Made by a program: the position numbers and the translations under genes. Under the pieces are notes generated by a model. It worked only from the letters and a program-made list of their open reading frames with translations. It ran no database searches and was not told the origin of the DNA. From positions 62,001-126,000 of the forward strand of contig NW_026515477.1 of NCBI RefSeq assembly GCF_014898815.1: a stretch of 64,000 nt of DNA, read 5' to 3'. Shown here in pieces: positions 53,301 to 64,000 of the stretch. Source of the stretch: Panonychus citri. Taxonomy: Eukaryota; Arthropoda; Arachnida; Trombidiformes; Tetranychidae. Each line of letters begins with the position of its first letter. Position 1 is the first letter of the stretch.

Positions 53301-55413
53301 ATGATCAAGAGAAAAGGTAAGTCCTATTTTTCTTTGTCATCAATCACTTGGTGCTGAGGTGGTTTTAAAATATTTTCACTAATTGATATCTTTTCTCCCT
53401 TCCTATGTCCTTTTATTCTTATGATATTAATTCTTTTGTCTGCTTCTTCTTCTTTCTCTTGCTTCTCTTTTATCTCTCTTCCTCTTTCTCGTTTGTCTTT
53501 TCTTCCCTGTCATCATCTCTATTCCCTCTTTCTCTATCTCTTTCTCTTTATCTCTCCCCTGTGTAACATGATTTACAGTCGGAGGCAGAGGTCCCATCTC
53601 AAATGGACCAATGCATACCAGACCACTGGTTGCCCTCTTGGATGGACGGGACTGCTCAGTTGAGATGCCAATATTGAAAGATGTAGCAACCGTTGCCTTT
53701 TGTGATGCCCAATCAACCCAAGAGATTCATGAGAAAGTGTTGAATGAAGCTGTTGGAGCCCTTATGTGGCATACAATTACACTAACTAAAGACGATCTCG
53801 ATAAATTTAAGGCTCTCCGTATTATTGTTAGGATCGGTTCAGGAGTTGATAATGTTGATATTAAAGCGGCCGGAGAATTAGGTAAATATTACCTTCTTTA
53901 CATTTTATCATTTGCAATGCTCATCATTTTATGCTTTCAACCCGTAAAGAAGCATCATTTTATCTTGCATTCTTTTCTAGTATGAGTTCTCATTGTCTTA
54001 GCTCTTCCCTATATCTATTTTTCTCTGCTGTCATTGGATCTTTCAAGCTTAAATATTTACAATTTTCTATTTTTTTCTTAACCGGCTTATTTAATTTGCG
54101 CTTTATTTTAATTGTTATTGTTTTTTTTCATTCGTAGGTATTGCTGTTTGCAATGTTCCTGGTTATGGTGTGGAAGAAGTAGCAGATGCAACCCTTTGTT
54201 TAATACTGAACTTGTATAGAAGGACATATTGGTTAGCAAACGCGGTTCGAGAGGGTAAAAAATTTCAAGGACCCGAACAAATTCGTGAAGCCGCAGCAGG
54301 CTGCGCTCGGATCCGCGGTGATACTTTAGGAATTGTTGGATTAGGTATGTATTTATCTTTTTTAGCCTAAACTGTCTGTTTTGGGTTTACAGCTCAATTT
54401 GATAAATTCCCTCCAACCTGGTTCCATCTCTAATTCTTCATAATTATATTGTTCTCTTTAGGTCGAATCGGTACTGCTGTTGCCCTCAGAGCTAAAGCGT
54501 TCGGATTTAATGTTATATTTTATGATCCTTATTTGCCGGATGGTATTGAAAAATCTTTGGGACTTACTCGAGTCTACACTTTGCAAGACTTGCTTTATCA
54601 AAGCGATTGTGTTTCTCTTCATTGCACTCTAAATGAACACAATCACCATCTAATTAACGAATTTACCATTAAACAGATGCGGCCTGGTAAGTTGTCTCTA
54701 CTTTGACATTAAGTCAAATGAACCAACTTGTCATTTTATTTACCAATATTGCTCATTTAAACTTTTATTTTATTCAGGTGCCTTCCTGGTCAACACAGCA
54801 CGTGGTGGCTTAGTTGATGAGAACGCATTGGCTGCCGCTTTAAAAGATGGAAGAATTAGAGCTGCCGGTCTTGATGTTCAGGAGAATGAACCTTACAGTC
54901 CAATGAGCGGTAAGTTTACTATCCCGTTCTTACATGTATTTTTAAATCCTTTTGGTTTTTTTATCATAACAATTGAAATGTATTTTCCCTCTCTTTTCCC
55001 TTTTTTTGTGCAAACAATATTTAATGAAAACAACAAAATTCAAAATTTCAGGACCACTCAAGGACGCACCAAACTTGATAATTACACCCCATGCAGCGTG
55101 GTACAGTGAGGCAAGTTGCACTGAGCTTCGTGAAATGGCTGCAGCTGAGATTAGACGAGCTATAGTTGCACGTATACCAGATTCTCTACGTAATTGTGTT
55201 AACAAAGAGTATTTCGTCTCGAGTGCTTACGGAGAAACTTTAAACGGGTCCGCAGGATACAATTTTCATTCAATGGCTCCCCACTCAACCACACTTGACT
55301 CCATGCCTAGCGGAGCTCCCGGAGCAGCAGCAGCAGCTCATGCAACCCCTCATTCAACCCTTCAAGAAGCCGTTCAACTAACTCCCAAGCCAGAGAGCTC
55401 GGAACTTCATTGA
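53301..55413 (+). CDS. CtBP: C-terminal binding protein, transcriptional corepressor (6 exons)
   Basis: Exons are 53301-53316, 53579-53881, 54138-54344, 54462-54686, 54778-54909 and 55052-55413. All introns are phase 1, giving 414 aa. The D-2-hydroxyacid dehydrogenase fold is intact: PLVALLDGRDCSVEMPILKD, AFCDAQSTQEIHEKVL, RIGSGVDNVDIKAAGELG, the NAD-binding IVGLGRIGTAVALRAKAFG, catalytic Arg in NTARGGLVDE, Glu in VQENEP and His in TPHAAWYSE. The protein dimerises with NADH and recruits repressors through PxDLS-type motifs in partners. The C-terminal 75 residues are Ala/Ser/Pro-rich and end in SSELH. Exon 1 codes for only five codons and a base (MIKRK). The divergent neighbour is a GATA factor. 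Confidence 0.95.
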
Positions 55414-56869
55414 AAGTTATCATCCATATTTGAGAAAATAATCACTCAGAAAACCACCAACAAACAATTTAATACAAACTTCAATACAACCACCAAACAA
55501 ACAAACAAACAAATAAAATCATAAAGCAAGTTGCAGTTTGGCTCGTATAAAATTGAGATACAACATCACCTCAACCCCTCTCTCCACAAGAAGATAAGAA
55601 ATACCCACACATCACCTCTACATAAAATACACTTAAAACTTGATAAAAAAATTCAACCAACTGAACCCTTCTCTTCTCAACGAAAAGCAAACTTGTAAAA
55701 TCAAGGAAAGGTGTGATTGTATCGATACATGGTACCATAACTTCCTCCATTCTCTTAACTGTTCATCTACGGACGACTGTAGGAAAAGTTCAATTTATCA
55801 GAATCGATCCTCTTTTATCACTTTGTACTATCTCTCATCCCTTTGCCCAAACTCTTTAACTCTCTCTCTCTCTCTCTATCTCTATCTCTAGCTCCCTTCT
55901 TTTCCCATCTTTCTTTCTCTTCTTTTCTCTTCATGTCATTATAATTAATTTGATTAAAAAACGGTATGGTGAACGATTTATACTGGAGACAGACTTGAAT
56001 ATCTTAGGATAGTTTTAATATCATAATGTTTCTTGTAAAGAGGAGTTTAGCTATTGTTAACCAGCAAAACAAATGTCCCAATAGTTAGTAACTTTTGTTT
56101 CGTTACCTTTTCTCATCCCAATTAACACCAATTAATCAGCATTCACAAAAAAAAACACAAAAGCAAATTAATTTTGAAGATATGGTTACATGATTCCACT
56201 AATATCTCACCTGACCAAAATCATCATCATCTTATCATCTCATCATCCAACAAACAACCAACATCTCAACACCAACAACAAATCAATCCAACCAACAAAC
56301 AACAAATCAATTGTTATTAAAATTAACCAGAGCACTTCATAGATTTCACTCGATTGAAGTAAAATCAACCAATAATTTATGGTAACAATTAACAATCATC
56401 TTTCTTTGCAGTTATCTATGATTAAAAGCAAAGGCTATTTTATCAATGGAAATTAGTTAATTTCTTCTCGGTTAATGAGTTTAGATTATTATTATTATTT
56501 TAGTTAATTAATCTTTTTCTTTTTCTAGTTCGATTAAAATCGCGATCACTTAAATGTTTTACTTCGGAATTTACATTTAATTCACTTGGATGATTATGTA
56601 ATTAACAAATTGTTGGTTTTCGGGTAGCAATTAGTTGATAAAGAAAAGCAACAACCTTAATTACTTTTTATCAACTTGACACTTATCAGTTTATTTGTCT
56701 TTGATTACAAATCTAAGATTACATACATTAAGATATTTACTTAACTACTTGTTAGATTATCCAAGTTAATCTATTACTAATTAACTTAATTGATTAACTT
56801 TAAGATAAGTAAAAGTGAGCAACTAAAAGTACTAAAAGTTAATCATCTAGAGAGATCAAATCAACTCGT

Positions 56870-57204
56870 AAGATTAATGAAACGGAGATAATTGATAACT
56901 AATGATGATACAATTGATGAATAAGAAAAAAAACAAGATACAAATATTGAATTTTAATTCTTAATTGATTGGCTTTAATTCAACAATTAACTCGTAATCA
57001 GAGATTCGGTTAAAACTTTCAAATCATCAGAACTTTTGAAATAAATGTTTCAAATTACGTTGAAATTTTCTCATCTTTCTCTTCATCAAATTACTTACTA
57101 AAAATTGATTCTAAATAATTGAAAGTAATCATTTTCAAAGTAGAGACAAAAATGACAATTAATCTGATTGATTAGAAAATTAATTTTTCTAAAGAATAAA
57201 AAAG
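56870..57204. repeat. 335-bp direct repeat, copy 1 (upstream of Mlx)
   Basis: Nearly identical to 58561-58896, same orientation, offset about 1.69 kb. It starts AAGATTAATGAAAC and ends CTAAAGAATAAAAAAG. No terminal inverted repeats or coding capacity are visible. Confidence 0.9.
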
Positions 57205-57211
57205 TCATTAG

Positions 57212-57242
57212 TTAGCCAGCCAGTCGAAGCTCGGCTGGCTAA
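57212..57242. other. GC-rich hairpin next to the repeat
   Basis: TTAGCCAGCC and GGCTGGCTAA form a perfect 10-bp inverted repeat around an 11-nt loop. It is strikingly GC-rich for this window and begins 7 bp after the end of repeat copy 1. It is not present after copy 2. Confidence 0.6.
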
Positions 57243-57304
57243 GATCTCTAAAAATATTCGATCAGATGAATTCACTCTGATTGGTCAATTGTTCTTTCGA
57301 ACCT

Positions 57305-57319
57305 GTTGCCATCTGGTGG
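57305..57319 (-). promoter_or_regulatory. CTCF-like motif upstream of Mlx
   Basis: Minus strand reads CCACCAGATGGCAAC, matching CCANNAGRKGGC. It is about 320 bp before the Mlx ATG, and a GAAAAGAAAAGAAAACAAC stretch follows, as after the site at 56-70. Confidence 0.4.
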
Positions 57320-57635
57320 TAGAAAAGAAAAGAAAACAACCAATGTTTACAAACGTTCTCTCTTTAATTATCGTTAATTAACTAATCTTTAATCTCTAAT
57401 CACAACAAAGGCCATTTTAATGCCTCTTAAATTGGTTTTCTGTTAATCCGTTTTTTTTGGGTAAGTATGAACGCTATTTACTTTCACTTTTACTCTTTAT
57501 TTCAAGTTATTGTTTTAAAAAGAAAAAAAATTTTCAATTCTAATTTAAGTTTTTTTTTTGTTCTTTTCTCTCCTCTTAGAGTTTTTGATTTTTTTGCTCT
57601 TTTTTTTTCGTTTCTTCTTGTTGTCAACAAGCAAC

Positions 57636-58337
57636 ATGATTTCTGCATCTTCTACCCACAATACTGATGCTTCATTAACCACTGATGATGAAGATTCTGA
57701 CCACAAATCCACCACCAGTTATAAGGAAAGACGCCGAGAGGCTCATACTATGGCTGAACAAAAACGTAGAGATGCAATTAAAAAAGGTTATGAGGAACTT
57801 CAATCATTGGTACCAACTTGTGCTCAACAAGATTCTGTTTCAAGTTATAAATTGAGCAAAGCGACGATTCTTCAACGATCAATTGAATATATTCAATATA
57901 TGCAATCACAGCAGAAAAAAGAGGAAGAGGATTTACAAGTAAGTTTGTTACTAAATTATCTCCAAGGCCTAAGAAATTAACGTTAAGTTTTTCTCTGATT
58001 TTATTTTTCTATATTTTGTTTACAGTCTCTTCGTAAAGAGGTTATTGCTTTACAAATAATGAAGGCTAATTATGAGCGTATAGTTAAACACCATCAACAA
58101 GCTCAACCTGGACAATCGTGTAATCAAATAAGTGAAGATGTTAAATTTCAAGTTTTCCAAGCAATTTGTGATTCTCTTTTCCAATCATTTGATTCTTCAG
58201 TTACAGTTAAAAATTTCGATGAACTTTCTGGTGGTATATTCGGTTGGCTAGAGGAACATTGTAAACCTCTTACCCTTCGTGAAATAATCATCAACGTATT
58301 AAAGCAACTTAAAAGTCAAATGATTAACCACCATTAG
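57636..58337 (+). CDS. Mlx: Max-like protein X, bHLH-zip transcription factor (2 exons)
   Basis: Coding exons are 57636-57938 and 58026-58337, phase 0, giving 204 aa. Mlx dimerises with Mondo/ChREBP to bind carbohydrate response elements. The basic region is YKERRREAHTMAEQKRRDAI, then helix-loop-helix KKGYEELQSLVPTCAQQD and YKLSKATILQRSIEYIQYMQ. A leucine zipper follows in exon 2 (LRKEVIALQIMKANYERIVK). The C-terminal DCD region, which mediates cytoplasmic localisation and dimerisation, reads VFQAICDSLFQSFDSSVTV and WLEEHCKPLTLREIIINVL. The start is the ATG at 57636; it lies 4 nt after a possible acceptor (CAACAAG), which fits a 5' UTR intron. The gene is flanked by direct repeats. Confidence 0.93.
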
Positions 58338-58560
58338 ATGGTCATAATCAACTTTATTTTCAAAATCAAATTGTTACGATTACTTTAAAAACATATACAC
58401 AAAAAAAGTTTATCATATGATAACAAGGAGAAGATTATTATATTTTATATTTCTCCAAAATTGTTTCTATTAGTATAAAACTTTGTAATACAAGAAGTGA
58501 ACTTTGTTTTTTAAATTGTTACAAATTAAATTCAAATTAACTGAAATCAATTAAAATATT

Positions 58561-58896
58561 AAGATTAATGAAACAGAGACAATTGATAACTAATGATGAT
58601 ACAATTGAGGAATAAGAAAAAAAAACAAGATACAAATATTGAATTAAATTCTTAATTGATTGGCTATAATTCAACAATTAACTCGTAATCAGAGATTCGG
58701 TTAAAACTTTCAAATCAACAGAACTTTTGAAATAAATGTTTCAAATTACGTTGAAATTTTCTCATCTTTCTCTTCATCAAATTACTTACTAACAAATTGA
58801 TTCTAAATAATTGAAAGTAATCATTTTCAAAGTAGAGACAAAAATGACAATTAATCTGATTGATTAGAAAATTAATTTTTCTAAAGAATAAAAAAG
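58561..58896. repeat. 335-bp direct repeat, copy 2 (downstream of Mlx)
   Basis: Second copy of the element at 56870-57204, with only a few substitutions and single-base indels. The two copies bracket the whole Mlx gene. Confidence 0.9.
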
Positions 58897-58933
58897 ATTT
58901 AAAAAGAATACGAGAAAATAGTTGTTTTATTGT

Positions 58934-58947
58934 CCACCAGATGTCAG
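58934..58947 (+). promoter_or_regulatory. CTCF-like motif upstream of synaptobrevin
   Basis: CCACCAGATGTCAG on the plus strand; one mismatch (T for G) to CCANNAGRKGGC. It is about 200 bp before the presumed start codon. Confidence 0.3.
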
Positions 58948-59136
58948 TGATCGTGGAACACAAGTTGACTCAGCAAGTGAATGAATGAAGGGCCTTCGCT
59001 TGAGGGGCAGAAATTAAACTTCAAACACTTGACGTTAATTGTTTTTATTTTGTTTAATTGTTTCTTTTATTTTCTGATTAACTTTTTATTTCTTTTTTTA
59101 CTCTGATTGTGGTTTTACTTTTGTCTTTGTATAAAA

Positions 59137-59752
59137 ATGTGAGTATTTAGTTTTTATCTCCATTGGTTTGTCGATATTCTAATATTTTACCTGTGATCTT
59201 TTGTTGCCTCTAAGAAAGCAACAAGTGGAATCACAACCTTCAAACCTTGAAAACTCCCCTTGATGTAAAACTTGTCTGTTAATCTTTCTCATTTTTTTCT
59301 ATTTCCTTCAATCTTTTCTTTCTTTCTTTCTCTTTTATATGCTCTTTCTTTGTGTGTGGTGATTATTTTCTGTATATGTGTATGTTTTTCTTGTTCTCTC
59401 TCCCCCCTCTCTGTGCTATATTAGGTCAACTGGATATGATGGTAACCGATCTGCCGGTGGCGGTGGTGGTGGTGCTCCTGCATCATCTAAACGGCTTCAA
59501 CAAACTCAAGCTCAGGTGGAAGAGGTTGTCGGTATTATGAAACATAATGTGGAAAAAGTTTTGGAACGGGATCAGAAATTAAGTGAATTGGATAATCGAG
59601 CTGATGCCTTGCAACAAGGTGCCTCACAATTTGAACAACAAGCTGGTAAATTAAAGCGTAAACAATGGTGGAGAAACATGAAAATGATGGCCATTTTAGC
59701 TGGAATATTTATTGTCTTTCTTATTGTGCTGATCGTTTCATTCACTTCTTAA
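59137..59752 (+). CDS. synaptobrevin/VAMP R-SNARE with start codon split by an intron
   Basis: A vesicle R-SNARE of 109 aa. The first exon ends AAAAAT/GTGAGT at 59138 and exon 2 starts at 59425 with GTCAACTGGA, so the ATG forms across the splice (AT|G) and the protein begins MSTGYDGNRSAGG. The SNARE motif is highly conserved: RLQQTQAQVEEVVGIMK, VEKVLERDQKLSELDNRADA, LQQGASQFEQQAGKLKRKQW, with Arg of the zero layer in LERDQ. A C-terminal anchor follows (MMAILAGIFIVFLIVLIVSF). It belongs to the VAMP2/3 (n-syb/Syb) group. If the split start is wrong, an in-frame ATG inside exon 2 would cut off half the SNARE motif. Confidence 0.9.
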
Positions 59753-60351
59753 AAAAAAGGAAAAGTATTAATCTCCCAACAATATCAAATCTCTTTTTGT
59801 CAAAGAAACAAAACAAAAACAAAAATTATTCAGAAGTTCATTGTCATCTGAGTAAGCTCAACATTCTGATGATATTACTTTTATGATAATAATAAAACTG
59901 AAATTGGTTAAATTTTTTTTTAACTCAAAAAAAGATTAAATCAATTGAAAGACTTTTTAATTGTGAAATGTGAAAAACAACATCAACACAACAACAGACT
60001 TAAACACTATCAATCCAACCATGAAATCAAACAATTGAGCTCCTTTTCTGTATAATTGTTGAATGTTAATGAATAATTAATTGTGAATACGGGAAAAATA
60101 TCGACTCGTTTTTAAGTATAGTTAATATGTGAACAGATACAATTATATAATTACCATGATTCATTTGGTTTACTTCAAATTGTGTTCAACTCAATCACTG
60201 ACACACCTTTTCCTCTTTACCTTATTCACTTTCTTTCCGATAATCAAATTAACGATTGTTTTTAAACTGAACAAGGTAATAATCATGTAATGAAATCAGG
60301 TTTCTATATATAAACAATAACAGAAAAAGAGTTGATGAAATTATTGATGAT
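59753..60351. other. convergent 3' region
   Basis: 600 bp between synaptobrevin and mRpL28 with A-rich runs and AATAAAA at about 59890. Nothing else recognised. Confidence 0.5.
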
Positions 60352-61739
60352 TCATCTGAGATGAAGTAAACTTTTAGCTCGATCCAATAGACTTTGTGGT
60401 TCACTGTGAAGAAGAAGACAATTAAAAGATGGAGATTAGTTAATGATGGTTTAGAGGTTAATTAGATTGAATTGTGATTTTCCTAATGGAAGGGTAATAA
60501 TTACCTTTTCTGCTCTGGCATTTCCCCACTGGCTTTTAAATCTGTCAACAAGATTAATGGAAACATATTAGATAAGATTCTTAATCTCTGATGATTTTTT
60601 TTACTTCACAATCTAACTGTCAATCTTTACAATTAACAGTCTAACTAACCTTCTAGTTTTTTCACTAAATCGTTGATATATTTTACTTTCAATGGTTCTG
60701 ATTGTTTGTAGGTTGATTCGTGATTCTTTTCAATAGCTTGAGCCCAACTTAACCCAATCCATTCAGCTTCTTCCAACTGTAAATGTACAACATGAGACAA
60801 ATTAATTGGATATAGTTTCGTGAAAGGACAATGGTGACAATCAAGTGATCATTGACAATGATTGGCAAAAATATACAATCTCATTGTCAATTAAAATACA
60901 CTGAGGGTTTGATATGCTTGAGTATGATTACAGTTATTATATTACAGGAAATTTGATAGACAAACTTACCGGAATTTTACAATCTTGATATTTATTCTTG
61001 ACTAATTCAAATTTTTCAGGATCATTTGGATGGAAATCGTTTTTAGCTAATGTTATCAGCATCTTTCGACGAAGCTTAAGAGCCAATTTTGATTGAAGGT
61101 CTTGAATTGGTGTCCGAAGGATATAATTATCGAATCCATGAGCCTCGTGAATTAAATTGAGAGCGTGTTTTGTACACACTATACTCAAATAGGTGTCAAG
61201 TACTTCACTATAAACGGTTGTCCGGTAGATATTAGGCATCCATACCTTAGCATTTCTATATGATCAGAATAGGAAAGGAAAATTAGTAAGAAAGTGTTGG
61301 CAATGGAAATGGAAACTGTACCTGACACCAGAGTCTCTGAACAATTGTCTCTTTGGTAAACTAAAGCCGAAAACTACATCTTCTCCGCCGAGAATAGCTT
61401 CGTCAGAAGTTTGTAGCTTTTGAGTGGCAACTGGTAGATCGGGAACTCGTTCACTATTTGGTAAAGAATAAAAAAAAAGAGAAAAAGAAAATAAATAAAT
61501 AGATAAAATGTAAACATAACTCATAACATGTGAATTTGTTTTTCTTACATTCTTAAGGTTTTCGCATCAGTAAGTTTATAATCCAAAAGGTCACCAGTGG
61601 TTGGGTCATCATGAACACGAACCGGTGGTTTAGTAAGTTCCAATCGGTGTTTCAAATAATGTTCAGGAAGACGACGGACATATGGATTTCTCATCCATCC
61701 AAGAGGATAAATATTTCTCGTAAAAGCTCCGATATTCAT
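60352..61739 (-). CDS. mRpL28: mitochondrial large ribosomal subunit protein bL28m (6 exons)
   Basis: Exons on the minus strand are 61739-61549, 61453-61322, 61255-60970, 60776-60650, 60541-60505 and 60403-60352, all phases agreeing, giving 274 aa (human MRPL28 is 256). The N-terminus is FTRNIYPLGWMRNPYVRRLP. Exon 2 has VVFGFSLPKRQLFRDSGVR. Exon 3 has VWMPNIYRTTVYSEVLDTY, HALNLIHEAHGFDNYILRTP and a K-L-A-L-K-L-RRKML stretch. Exon 4 has EEAEWIGLSWAQAIEKN. The order follows human MRPL28 closely. The last two exons are tiny and were found only by splice-site and frame continuity, ending LLDRAKSLLHLR. Confidence 0.93.
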
Positions 61740-62845
61740 GTTCCCGAATATCAAGTCAAATTATTAACCACTCAAACTGATTAAAAATCAATTCAAATGT
61801 AAATAAAGTGATGATTAATTATCAAAAGAAAACAATTTACCACATTAATTGAATTGATAAACAATAACTACAATTGAAAACATGTGAGAGATAAACAAAT
61901 TCAGTTTAATCCATGAATCGATTAAATTATAAGAGTCGATCTAAAATCGATTTTCGTTTCGTAAAAAAACTTTTCCTTGTTTTTCAAATTTCAATCTAAA
62001 GCCACCGATTGATTGTTATTCAAGATTCGAGTTCATAAGTTTAAATAGTCCAATATTTAAATCGATTTTGATAAAAAAAAGTTCAGTGATTAAGTGAGGA
62101 CAGATCTCGATCTCTTTCACGATCTCAGGCCTACTGGTGCTCTAAGGATGAAGTCGTTCGAGGTTTGAACCCTTAACTTGTTTTGCTTTCGATTAGATCA
62201 GATTTTCATGTGAATTCATATTAATACCCTTGCGAGATTTTCAAGTCCTTACTCACAAAAGTTCTGGACAATGTCCGTTTTTCATCACGGAAGTTACAAT
62301 CTATTTATATACATAATTATTGATTCAGCGTATATCATTTGATAGTGATTAATGAGAATGAACTGAGAGAAATTGATTAAAGTTGTTTGATCAGAATCAT
62401 AGTGGATAATGATGATAATTGGAAAATAAATTATCGTAATCTGCATCACGAACTGATTCAATTATCTGACTGCACGAACTGAATTTTGAACTTTGATATG
62501 GATTCAGATTTCAAGTTGATTGAATGAATAGATGTTCAGTTTATTTATTTTAATTTAGTAAAATGTTTTATTTAAATTGTTTCAAGTTTGTTCCTTTTCA
62601 TAATTGATGGTACAAGTGAGTCTAGTCTGCAATTAAAGTTATAATCGTAAAGAGAAAATTGATTTGTATTGATCAGGAAACGGAAACAAAAGAAAGAAAA
62701 TTTTAAATTTGAAAAGTTCGACGGCAAATAAGTCGACAATATTTTTTGTTCCATCAAAAAACTTATCCATTGATTGGTAATCATAATTAACTGATTGTTG
62801 TTGTTGTTTTTGTTGTTATTATGTTGATTATTATGTTGGACATTT
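61740..62845. other. spacer with a weak tRNA-like stretch
   Basis: 1.1 kb. Around 62130-62180 the plus strand has a B-box-like GGTTTGAACCC preceded by a possible D-arm-like GGCCTACTGG, but no clear cloverleaf with acceptor stem pairing. It may be a decayed tRNA or a tRNA-derived repeat. No protein gene seen. Confidence 0.35.
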
Positions 62846-63776
62846 TTAACAAACGTCGCTGAATAAACTGGACATTCGACTTTGTCTGAATTCTATGAAA
62901 CTAATTCTTCCATCTCGATCAGTGTCACATTCAGTCATCAATCTTTCAACATCTTCCGCGGTAAAAGGCTTGTTGGACATCGCAAAGGCCATTTTAATCT
63001 CGTACCGATCAAGGTAACCATTTTTATCGGCATCAATCCAATCGAAAAGTTTTCGCAAGTTACCATGTTTCTCGGCGATAGTTTCCAGAAAAGCTTTCAA
63101 TTTATCAGAAGTAATAAAACCATCGCCTTAATCATGATCAGAGAAAATAATAAGTAAATAAATCAAATCAGAATATAAAACAAAATAATACAATTAGATT
63201 CATGAGAACCAGAATTTACAGTCAGAATCAAAGATTAGTTAGTCTTTCTCCGTTCTTACCAGTGAATTTGTCTATTTTGTGACTATAAATCATTCTAATT
63301 ATTTAACTGTAGCAATTAATTTAGTTGATAAACAACGTGAAATGTTATTCTTAGCTTAGTTTACGACTAATTCAAAATAATTTAAATTTGATTTGCATTC
63401 GAAATGGGATTAAATTAACTACTTGTTGCTTAGAAACAAAATCTGAACTTTGAAGTACGAACATAAATCCTTCGAGTATAAATGAGTTAATTAGATTGAG
63501 ATGATCCAATGAAGAGATTATAAATCTTTCATAACAATTAGCATTCAATTATATTGGATTATTTATTAGTTGTTATTATTGTGTGAATGAATTTGATTAG
63601 ATTAACTTACTTTGAATTTCCTCGATTGTTTGTGTAACTGTCCCTTCTTCCGGGTGAAGTCCGAGTTGTTTCAAAATGTGTTTAAATGTCGAGATGTCAA
63701 GTTTACCTTCTTTATTAGCGAGAGAATTGAAATAATCTTTCAAATCACTTTCCTTGATTTCCAATTTGTCGCCCAT
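62846..63776 (-). CDS. calmodulin-like EF-hand protein (2 exons)
   Basis: Exon 1 is 63776-63611 and exon 2 is 63126-62846, phase 1, giving 148 aa, the size of calmodulin. Four helix-loop-helix units can be laid out. EF1 is degenerate (LANKEGKLDISTF). EF2 is partial around QSDGFITSDKLKAF. EF3 is canonical (DADKNGYLDRYEI) and EF4 is canonical (DTDRDGRISFIEF). The last two should bind calcium. It is too divergent to be calmodulin itself; partner and role are unknown. The intron (484 bp) is long for the window and could hide a further small exon, which might complete EF2. Confidence 0.8.
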
Positions 63777-64000
63777 TCTTATGATTTAATAATTAACACA
63801 AAAAATTGATACTTAAAATAAGGGAAAAAGAAAAAATGAGAGAGTGAGGTGGCGAGTGAGCGAATCAGTGAGATAATGTATGTGTGAAAGAAAGAGAGAG
63901 AGAGAAGAGATGAACAAATTAAAACGAATTTGAATATTTACAGAAAACAATTAAAACTCGAAAACAACAAAAAAGGATATTCACTTGAAAGAGACACTGA
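63777..64000. other. 5' region of the EF-hand gene
   Basis: Purine-rich sequence on the plus strand, with a short GA repeat at about 63892-63905. It should contain the promoter or 5' UTR of the minus-strand EF-hand gene. The window ends here. Confidence 0.4.

Larger units (their letters stand above)
55414..57635. other. spacer between CtBP and Mlx
   Basis: 2.2 kb: the CtBP 3' UTR, a CT microsatellite at 55860-55890, a 335-bp repeat (56870-57204), a GC-rich hairpin (57212-57242), a CTCF-like site and the Mlx 5' UTR with a probable intron beginning at GGGTAAGT (about 57460). No gene seen. Confidence 0.55.
58338..59136. other. spacer between Mlx and synaptobrevin
   Basis: Mlx 3' UTR, repeat copy 2 (58561-58896), a CTCF-like site and the synaptobrevin 5' UTR. 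A minus-strand open frame over the repeat is not considered a gene. Confidence 0.5.

Noticed and set aside
62124..62185. tRNA gene on the plus strand
   Set aside because: Has a B-box-like GGTTTGAACCC, but I could not pair a full acceptor stem or place a clear anticodon arm; at best a decayed tRNA-like piece.
1..64000. CRISPR arrays, bacterial operons, phage or prophage genes
   Set aside because: None seen; introns and gene content are those of an animal nuclear genome.

Overview
This window is nuclear DNA of an animal. It is AT-rich, with short introns (mostly about 50-120 bp, GT/AG) and closely packed genes on both strands. Orthologues of animal proteins are recognisable throughout: EXOC6/Sec15, EXT2, DPYD, PIG-Q, TSPO, EndoG, WIPI, PUF60, MAEA, a two-finger GATA factor, CtBP, Mlx, synaptobrevin and mRpL28. 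Gene compactness, the TTAATT-rich spacers, a cluster of GM2-activator-like ML genes and a carboxylesterase would suit an arthropod, perhaps a mite such as a spider mite. That placement is inference; no taxonomic marker was tested.

Layout. 0-8 kb: adenylate kinase 2, a short integrin-alpha-like protein, a one-domain Tudor protein and a Gfo/Idh/MocA oxidoreductase with a frameshift. 8.7-16.4 kb: EXT2 (+), Sec15 (-) and an unrecognised protein (+). 16.8-20.5 kb: three GM2-activator/ML-domain genes. 20.9-26.1 kb: NSRP1 and an eight-exon dihydropyrimidine dehydrogenase. 25.3-37.1 kb: a recent segmental duplication. Its ancestral order seems to be DPYD 3' end - small unknown gene - carboxylesterase - PIG-Q. 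The left copy is cut down to fragments, and the right copy keeps only the DPYD 3' end. Between the copies lie scrambled FIGNL1 pieces and a forkhead gene, and a piece of a proteasomal ATPase is inserted in the left copy. 37.2-42 kb: TSPO, SLIRP-like, EndoG, WIPI/Atg18. 43.5-50.4 kb: PUF60 (-), MAEA (+), GATA factor (-). 53.3-64 kb: CtBP, Mlx (between two 335-bp direct repeats), synaptobrevin, mRpL28 and a calmodulin-like EF-hand gene.

The genes mostly do unrelated housekeeping jobs: nucleotide metabolism, heparan sulfate synthesis, exocytosis, GPI anchors, splicing, autophagy and mitochondrial functions. A GATA factor and the corepressor CtBP are divergent neighbours.

I saw no CRISPR array, no operon-like system, no intact transposon and no convincing functional tRNA. 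The strongest global observation is that several conserved genes are broken by the lack of one base, often beside a short run of identical bases. This points to residual errors in the assembled sequence rather than to gene death. The best biological leads are the duplication with its gene debris, a secreted integrin beta-propeller with no stalk or membrane anchor, an esterase with Cys at the nucleophile position, a CTCF-like motif recurring near gene starts, and a long pyrimidine tract in the first intron of the pyrimidine-tract-binding factor PUF60.
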